Positions 45,329 through 64,000 of a stretch of 64,000 nucleotides of DNA are shown here, one piece after another; the stretch's first letter is position 1, and each line of letters opens with the position of its first letter. Source of the DNA: Mercenaria mercenaria. Lineage: Eukaryota > Mollusca > Bivalvia > Venerida > Veneridae. The notes beneath the pieces are model-generated. The model was not told where the DNA came from. It worked only from the letters and a program-made list of their open reading frames with translations, and searched no databases. The translations under genes were made by a program, and so were the position numbers. Location of the stretch: positions 63,063,001-63,127,000 of the forward strand of contig NC_069361.1 of NCBI RefSeq assembly GCF_021730395.1, in the 5' to 3' direction.

Positions 45329-45666
45329 TTGGGATACCGGTATTCATATTCTAATGACAGATAAAGTTAAGATAAACAAATTATTTTAACTGTAACAAAA
45401 ACAAATAATTTAAACTGTAGAAATGCATGATCACATTTTCGTATTTTTTGCTACTCGTACATTTGTATGCAAAATGTATTACAAGAATGTATTACTCCTT
45501 TTTAATTTTACCTTGGACAAGTTAAATAATTTAATTTTAAGAGTGATAATTTTGATTGGATAATGTGTAACATATTTCATGACTTGTCAAGATAGCAACA
45601 TTTATACTCATCAAATGCTAAACCAGAACTGGGTAAAAAAAGCATCAATCAGTCCATATTTCATTA

Positions 45667-46494
45667 ACAAGAGGGCCATAATGGCCCTATATCACTCACC
45701 TGTTATCATTGCACTTTAGGACAAGAAGGTCAAAAAATCATAATCAAGATCAATCAAAAGAATTATGAGGAAATATAGTTGAAATTTTCTTAAAAGTTAC
45801 TTCAAATAAAATTATTTTCAAATCAGGCCAATAGTTTCATACAAGAAGTTTTCTGTATAGCCATATGGGAAAATGAGCCCCTCCCCAAGGTGGCCACTTT
45901 TTCAATGAATCAAAATTATTTGAAGGAATTTGGCAGAGGGTCACACAAGAAACATTTGTGTAAAATTATTTTGAAAACCATGCGAGTTTGGTTAAAATCA
46001 AATCATAAATGAAGCTGCTATTGTGCAGACAAGGTCAAAATAGCTAATTATGGCCCTTTCAGGGACCATAACTCTGAAACCCAAAAAAGAATCTGGCTAT
46101 TTCTTACAAGTTGTGTGCAAGTTTGGTAAAAATCAAATCATAAATAAAGCTGCTATTGTGCAGACAAGGTCAAAATAGCTAATTTTGGCCCTTTCAGGGG
46201 CCATAAGTCTGGAACCCATAATGGGATCTGGCCAGTTCAAGAAAGGAACCAAGATCTTATGGTGATACAAGTTGTGTGCCCTTTAAGGGGCAATAACTCT
46301 AGAACCCATGATGGGGTCTGGCCAGTTTTCGTAAGGAATCGAGATATCATGCCAATACAAGTTTTGTATAAGTTTGATAAAAATTACTTGCATAATGTGG
46401 TCTCTATCGTGTTCTAAAGAAATTGTGGACGGATGACGGATGAAGGGCGATCACAAAAGCTCACCCTGTCACTATGTGACAGGTGAGCTAAAAA
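45667..46494 (+). mobile_element. Tandem-repeat element, subfamily 'CTCACCTGT'
   Basis: Starts ACAAGAG with hairpin GGCCAT-A-ATGGCC, then CTCACCTGT at 45695-45703. Internal units contain TTGGTAAAAATCAAATCATA, AAGCTGCTATTGTGCAGACA and GGCCCTTTCAGGGGCCATAA. The right end is a hairpin AGCTCACCCTGTCAC against GTGACAGGTGAGCT, with ACAGGTGAG at 46479-46487, then TAAAAA. It is close to the 'GCTCACCT' ends but has an unrelated core. Confidence 0.88.
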
Positions 46495-46599
46495 TGCTTG
46501 AATATCCCTTTAGGCTGGAAGTAAGGCAGTCAATGTCTTTTATCCAGTTAAATTCTTTTGTTTTTTAACAGAACAAGTGATATTTAACAGAAAACTATA

Positions 46600-48245
46600 T
46601 CTGTGTCCATAGGACACTAGTGTCCCGCACTTCCCATCACTGTACATGGTTTCAGGTGAAATATTTTTTTAAGATATATACAACACGAAGTTTTAAGCAG
46701 TTTATGTGTATTTTTCTCTAAGTCAAGGACCATAACTCTGGCCTGGCTGAGTGAAATCCCAAACAGAACACCAGGTGCACAACTTCACATGCTATATAAC
46801 AATCCTCTAATGTTTTATGACTCTTAAGTCAAAATATTTTTTGAGATGTATGGGATACAAACTTTTATGCCCTTAATGCATATTTCCACCAAGTCATAGG
46901 CCACAACTATTGTTTTGCATAGTGAAATCCAAAACAAAACTTAGGTGCACGCGTTCACATGCTGAGTAATATTCCTACATGGCTTCATGCCTCTAGGTCA
47001 AATATTTTTAAGATATATGCAACACAAAATTTCAAGCTCTTTATGTGTATTTTTTAGGGATGGGAACGAATATTCGAAAATCGGTCCAATATTCAAATAT
47101 GAAAATCAAATTAGAATATTCGAAAATTATTGTATAGTTTTTTTTTTTCAAAGTAAGTATCGTTGATTTTGGGCAATATAAACATGCTAATTCTGCAGAA
47201 TAAATCCGTTTGTTCTGTCGTGTTTGTTTACCGCGTATCAAAAGATGTCCAGTTAACAAGAAAACAGCAATGTATAATTGGCAGGGGTCACATTTACGGA
47301 TTAACAGTGTGCAACAGGCGTAAATGTGTCAGATGCATGTCAAAAAAAAAAACAAGAAAATTGCAATGCATAATTAGCAGGGGTCATCGTTACGGATTAA
47401 CAGTTTGCCACAGGCGTAAATGTGATGCCTTTTTACATTTGTTCATTTTTATTGACGCCTGTTTTATGTAACAAATTTTACATTTATTTTTTTTTTTGAA
47501 ATCAATACCAAATGTAGATATTGTCGATCTTTCTACAATATTTTGTACAACATTTCAGACTGTCCGCAGAATAAGTTTTCATCCGCAATCGGCCGTATTC
47601 GAAATAAATTTTGAAGTAGTTTATAATAAAATCAAGATGTAACATATGATTGATGCATAAGATCATGCTGAAGGAGGTTTAAGTCTGTATTTGTTAAGTT
47701 TATCGGCTTTTTACACGCCGATTGAAAATTTTCAAAATGGCGGCGGTAATACAACAGCGCGACACGTGCTTAAATTAGACGACCTGCTATTTTTAGTTCA
47801 AGTTGCGACGGTCTAAATTATAACCGATTTGACTTTTTTTTGTATCATTTTGAAGCTAAAACACTGAATTAATTAAATATGTTCATGATTATACTGACAG
47901 AATTGTGATATAAAACGCTAGGGTCGGGTTACCCGAAACAAACATTTTTTTAGGCCTTATTACTATGATGATTCACGTTTTTAAACAAGTATATGGCAAT
48001 CACTTAATAAGAATTCAAAGCTTCCATTAAAACAAACCGAATATTCGAATATGGCAAACCAATATTCGAATATTGATTTCAGTATTCGTTCCCATCCCTA
48101 GTATTTTTCACAAAGTCAAAGACAACAACTCTGGTGTGACTGAGTCAATCCCAATTAAATATCAGGGGCACAGATTCTTGTACTGAATGACAATCCTGTG
48201 AGGTTTGATGACCCTGGGCCAAAAATACTTTTTTCAAATGGATCG
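46600..48245. repeat. Degenerate ~190-bp repeat array split by a hAT element
   Basis: Repeated motifs include AAGTCAAGGACCATAACTCT, TGAGTGAAATCC, AATATTTTTAAGATATATGC and GTTTCATGACTCT. They occur before 47046 and again after 48109, across the hAT insertion. No termini were found. Confidence 0.65.
47055..48100. mobile_element. hAT-superfamily non-autonomous DNA transposon, 1046 bp
   Basis: Inverted ends TAGGGATGGGAACG (47055) and CGTTCCCATCCCTA (ending 48100) are flanked by a perfect 8-bp target duplication GTATTTTT (47047-47054 and 48101-48108), the hAT hallmark. Subterminal ATATTCGAA/TTCGAATAT motifs repeat at both ends. A ~97-bp tandem duplication is centred on 47254 and 47352 (GCAATGTATAATTGGCAGGG / GCAATGCATAATTAGCAGGG). 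No transposase is encoded. Confidence 0.93.
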
Positions 48246-48681
48246 ACAAGGGCAACTCTAAGTGCCTCTCCCAACCCCAAAATTTTGGAGACATAACAAA
48301 AATGACCAGGTAATCAATACCAAACAGTTAAGAATGATTTACAATCAATGCATGTATTACTTATGATCCTGTAATTCCTGAAACTTGGTATTTACACTAT
48401 ATACATAAATGTCTATGTACAGTACAATATCTAAATAGCTAAAACAGATGAAAAATACCAGAAGCTCTTTATGACTGAAACTAGATGACTTGTAAAATGA
48501 CAGTTTAAAGGCATTAGTATGTACTTACATGACAAAAACTCAGAAAATACCTTACATTGTATAAAAAGTTTACAGTTTATGAGTCTTAAGTCATTACCTT
48601 CTAGTGTACTGTTACTAAAATTGAAAGCTCTGTATTTTGGCAATGTCCTAATTACATTAAAATGTTAAGAGACAAATACAC
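48246..48681. other. AT-rich, no recognised feature
   Basis: AT-rich sequence between the hAT-split array and the TTAA MITE. No gene structure was recognised. Confidence 0.5.
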
Positions 48682-48685
48682 TTAA

Positions 48686-49023
48686 AGGTCCAATACTAAG
48701 GAAAGTGAACATTTTAATTTCTTTTAAAAAGCACAGAAACTATTTCATTTTATTGGAAAATGAAAGTAGGTATGTAGAAATTCGAAATAAATCGCAGTAT
48801 ATGTACAATTATTTTTCTATGAAGTCTGAAGAAAGTTAAAAAGACCTGGGGGGTCATTCTGTCGATTCATTGAATTTTCAACATAATACACATACATTTC
48901 TTTGAGTTCCAAAGACCTTCTGTAAATTTTGACCTGTCAATCTTCATTATTTAGTGTCTTGCAGAAGTCTATGCACTGGCTATGAAAAAAATTGCCAACT
49001 CACTTTCCCTTAGTAATGGACCT
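48686..49023. mobile_element. MITE with TTAA target sites, 338 bp
   Basis: The left end AGGTCCAATACTAAGGAAAG and right end (reverse complement AGGTCCATTACTAAGGGAAA) match over about 26 bp and are flanked by TTAA at 48682-48685 and 49024-49027. A TTAA duplication suggests a piggyBac-like mobiliser (inference). It lies 1.8-2.2 kb beyond the poly(A) polymerase stop codon. Confidence 0.85.
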
Positions 49024-49027
49024 TTAA

Positions 49028-50867
49028 AACAAAGTCTATTCCCAGTACTTACAAAATGTTCCTTCAAACAAGATGACAAACATTTCCTACTCTGTGTAAC
49101 TCTGCTGGAACCCTTCAGCACAGACACCCTTTCCAGACCTTACATTTAAGAGGAGCAGGTTCCTACTCGAGGTCTGTGTAAGCTTGTCTCGGGCAATTTA
49201 AAACCCAAATCTTTCTTTGTGAAATACTGCACAATCAGTTGTCAAATTTTGAAGTCTGTGATAAAAGCTCAAATACATTTTCAATGAAGTTAACTGCAGA
49301 ATGTGTATATGAACAACTTGAAAATTATTTCAACACAGACCTGCAACAATTGGAATGGGACGACTATAAATGAATTCTTTAATTAAGGTCAATAATAAAC
49401 AATTATTCTCATTATTGTATTCAAAGACCACTTCAAATAGTTGTTATAACAGATAACTTCACATTGCTTATGAACTCATATCTAAGTTTTGAAACAAATT
49501 AAGCTGTCAAAATTATCTTTAATAGAAAAATAGAAATCCTTCCCACCCCGACACGACAAAACAAGCACTAATATAAGATGTTTCTCGAGGAATAAAAAAT
49601 AGTATATACAAGCAAACATATACAATCAGGATATGAGGTATTCTGTATGTGTATATACACATGAAAAATGACTGCTGGTATTTACAAATGAAACTTTAGA
49701 TAAAATATATGTACAATAATTAATGTGAAAAAAGGGCTTAGGATTCCGACTTCAATCCTAGTCAGCTCAATGATTACACTGAAGTGTTCTGCCCACAATT
49801 CCCACAGTTAAAGACAGCTGCAAGCATTAAGTATAGTAAATTATTCCTATTATTACAGGCTATGAGAGTTATTGTGCTAAATTACTTCCTGCACATTATG
49901 TACTACCTGGATAGCCAGACAGCTGTTAAATATAGATTATGTAATGTATAAGATGTAAAAGCTACCAGTTTCATTTAATTAAGTTCAGCATTTATAAACA
50001 GAGACTTCTCACATTGCCCTAACTTCATAATAAACATACTCCACTGTGTATAGTCAGATAAGAAATGCACTAATCTTGACTTAAGTATAAAAAACCAACA
50101 AAAAAGGCAGTAACCAAAATTAAAAGTATTCAGCAAGTTCTTAAACACATTTTACCATTGGCTTTGAAAAACACTTTGCTATTATACCATAACAAATTTC
50201 CTAAAGGTGACCTTTCCTCCAATTTCAACAACATAACAATTTGAGGGCTAAGCATGAAACTATTGTAACTGCATATAAGTAAAGAACAAGATACAATAAT
50301 TTCCACTTGCATAACACAATGGTGCTACTTGGTATGTACAACACCAAACATAGCTGATGGAGATGGGACTGCAGACAGCTTACTGGAGCAATAAATACAC
50401 TAGGCACCTTTAATACCACCAGGTAACCAGGAATAATAACATGTTATTACAGGTGGTCATTTTAAGAGTGGACAACTAAGAATACCTTGCACACTGAAAA
50501 TCTTGAGAAGTGAAACTAGGTGATAGATGGTTGTTTCGAGATGCTAACTATCATTTTCTCATGCTTTGCTTCAGTTAGCTTGAATGCAGTTCACACATTC
50601 TTTATAGACTGTAGGACGTATTTAGCATGAAGAAGTGTTTTTCATAAAAAAAAAAGAATCTTAAGTCCATGAAAACAGACTTTACCTAATGGAACTTTGA
50701 GATATTGGCCAGTGTAATACAGCTTGTCATATGTGTAATTACTGTACAAACAATTTGTAATAAGGCAATGGAAAGAATGAAAATTATTATTGCAATTGTG
50801 ACTTTTGACGCAGATAACAAATCAAGCAAAAACAAGATCAGTTAATAAGATGAACACATTTTAACAG
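49028..50867 (-). other. 3' flank / probable 3' UTR of the poly(A) polymerase gene
   Basis: AT-rich, no repeats recognised. Candidate poly(A) signals on the minus strand include ATTAAA at 50409-50414 and AATAAA inside the MITE at 48749-48754. The true transcript end cannot be fixed from sequence alone. Confidence 0.4.
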
Positions 50868-63683
<12,816 letters not shown>

Positions 63684-63891
63684 CTGAAATACATATCAAA
63701 AGATTTCCTACAGCAATGAAATTAGTGTACACATGTTTTTCATATAAATAGCAATGGTAATAAACTGAAGCTATAACCTAAATCCTTGAATAACTAAGTA
63801 AAATCTACAAAACTAGAGCATTTCCGATTGGGAATTTGACAGATTATGGCCTTATAAATTGGTTTGCAGAAAAAAGAAATATTGATTTGAA

Positions 63892-64000
63892 CATGATCAG
63901 TACAGTGATAATGTAATTGAAACATGATCAGTACAGCGATAATGTAATTGAAACATGATCAGTACAGCGATAATGTAATTGAAACATGATTAGTACAGCG
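63892..64000. repeat. 31-bp tandem repeat running off the window edge
   Basis: Unit GAAACATGATCAGTACAGCG + ATAATGTAATT, at least 3.5 copies. It lies in a poly(A) polymerase intron and continues past 64000. Confidence 0.9.

Larger units (their letters stand above)
43543..46512. mobile_element. MITE split by two nested tandem-repeat elements
   Basis: TAAAGGGATATTCA at 43543-43556 has an exact reverse complement at 46499-46512. Between them lie two complete tandem-repeat elements (43572-45328 and 45667-46494) and about 340 bp of AT-rich sequence. Removing the insertions would leave a roughly 390-bp element with 14-bp inverted ends next to TA. The family is inferred, not recognised. Confidence 0.6.

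Overview
The window is eukaryotic and almost certainly from a bivalve mollusc, probably a venerid-like clam. Evidence: spliced metazoan genes with long AT-rich introns, SINEs with the deeply conserved central domain known from molluscs, and many 'pearl/DTE-like' elements carrying roughly 145-178 bp internal tandem repeats. The species is inferred; no identifier is present.

Three gene families are supported by exon-by-exon translation with consistent splice phases. (1) 1-9338 (+): the 3' part of an isthmin gene (thrombospondin type 1 repeat, linker, AMOP domain, stop). (2) Two copies of a METTL27/WBSCR27-like SAM-dependent methyltransferase, at 22393-24505 and 32801-34910 (+). They lie in two ~4-4.5 kb segmental duplicates about 10.4 kb apart. 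Copy A has canonical splice sites. Copy B has lost the AG acceptor of its last exon. (3) 50868-63683 (-): the C-terminal 471 codons, in 13 coding exons, of a canonical poly(A) polymerase (PAPOLA/PAPOLG family), running off the right edge.

Layout: 1-9.3 kb isthmin with repeat-bearing introns; 9.4-9.8 kb a 58-bp array; 10.4-11.1 kb an inverted element; 12-18 kb a ~6 kb satellite of 62-bp units; 18.3-18.9 kb a gag-like fossil; 18.9-19.4 kb minisatellites; 20.2 kb a palindromic MITE; 21.3-25.3 kb METTL27 block A; 25.6-31.2 kb transposon debris (one tandem-repeat element and two LINE fragments); 31.2-35.8 kb METTL27 block B; 36-46.5 kb nested tandem-repeat elements and minisatellites; 47-48.1 kb a hAT-type non-autonomous transposon with an intact 8-bp target duplication; 48.7 kb a TTAA-flanked MITE; 50.9-64 kb the poly(A) polymerase gene, whose introns hold a 43-copy 27-bp VNTR and five more tandem-repeat elements.

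The most interesting system is that element superfamily. At least eight insertions begin with ACAAGAG followed by a short hairpin and mostly end in TAAAA preceded by a hairpin. A subterminal motif about 27 nt from the left end reappears as its exact or near-exact reverse complement at the right end. The motif differs completely between subfamilies but the pairing is kept, as expected for a conserved end-recognition mechanism (Helentron/HINE-like by inference). The internal ~160-bp monomers of most subfamilies also look distantly related.
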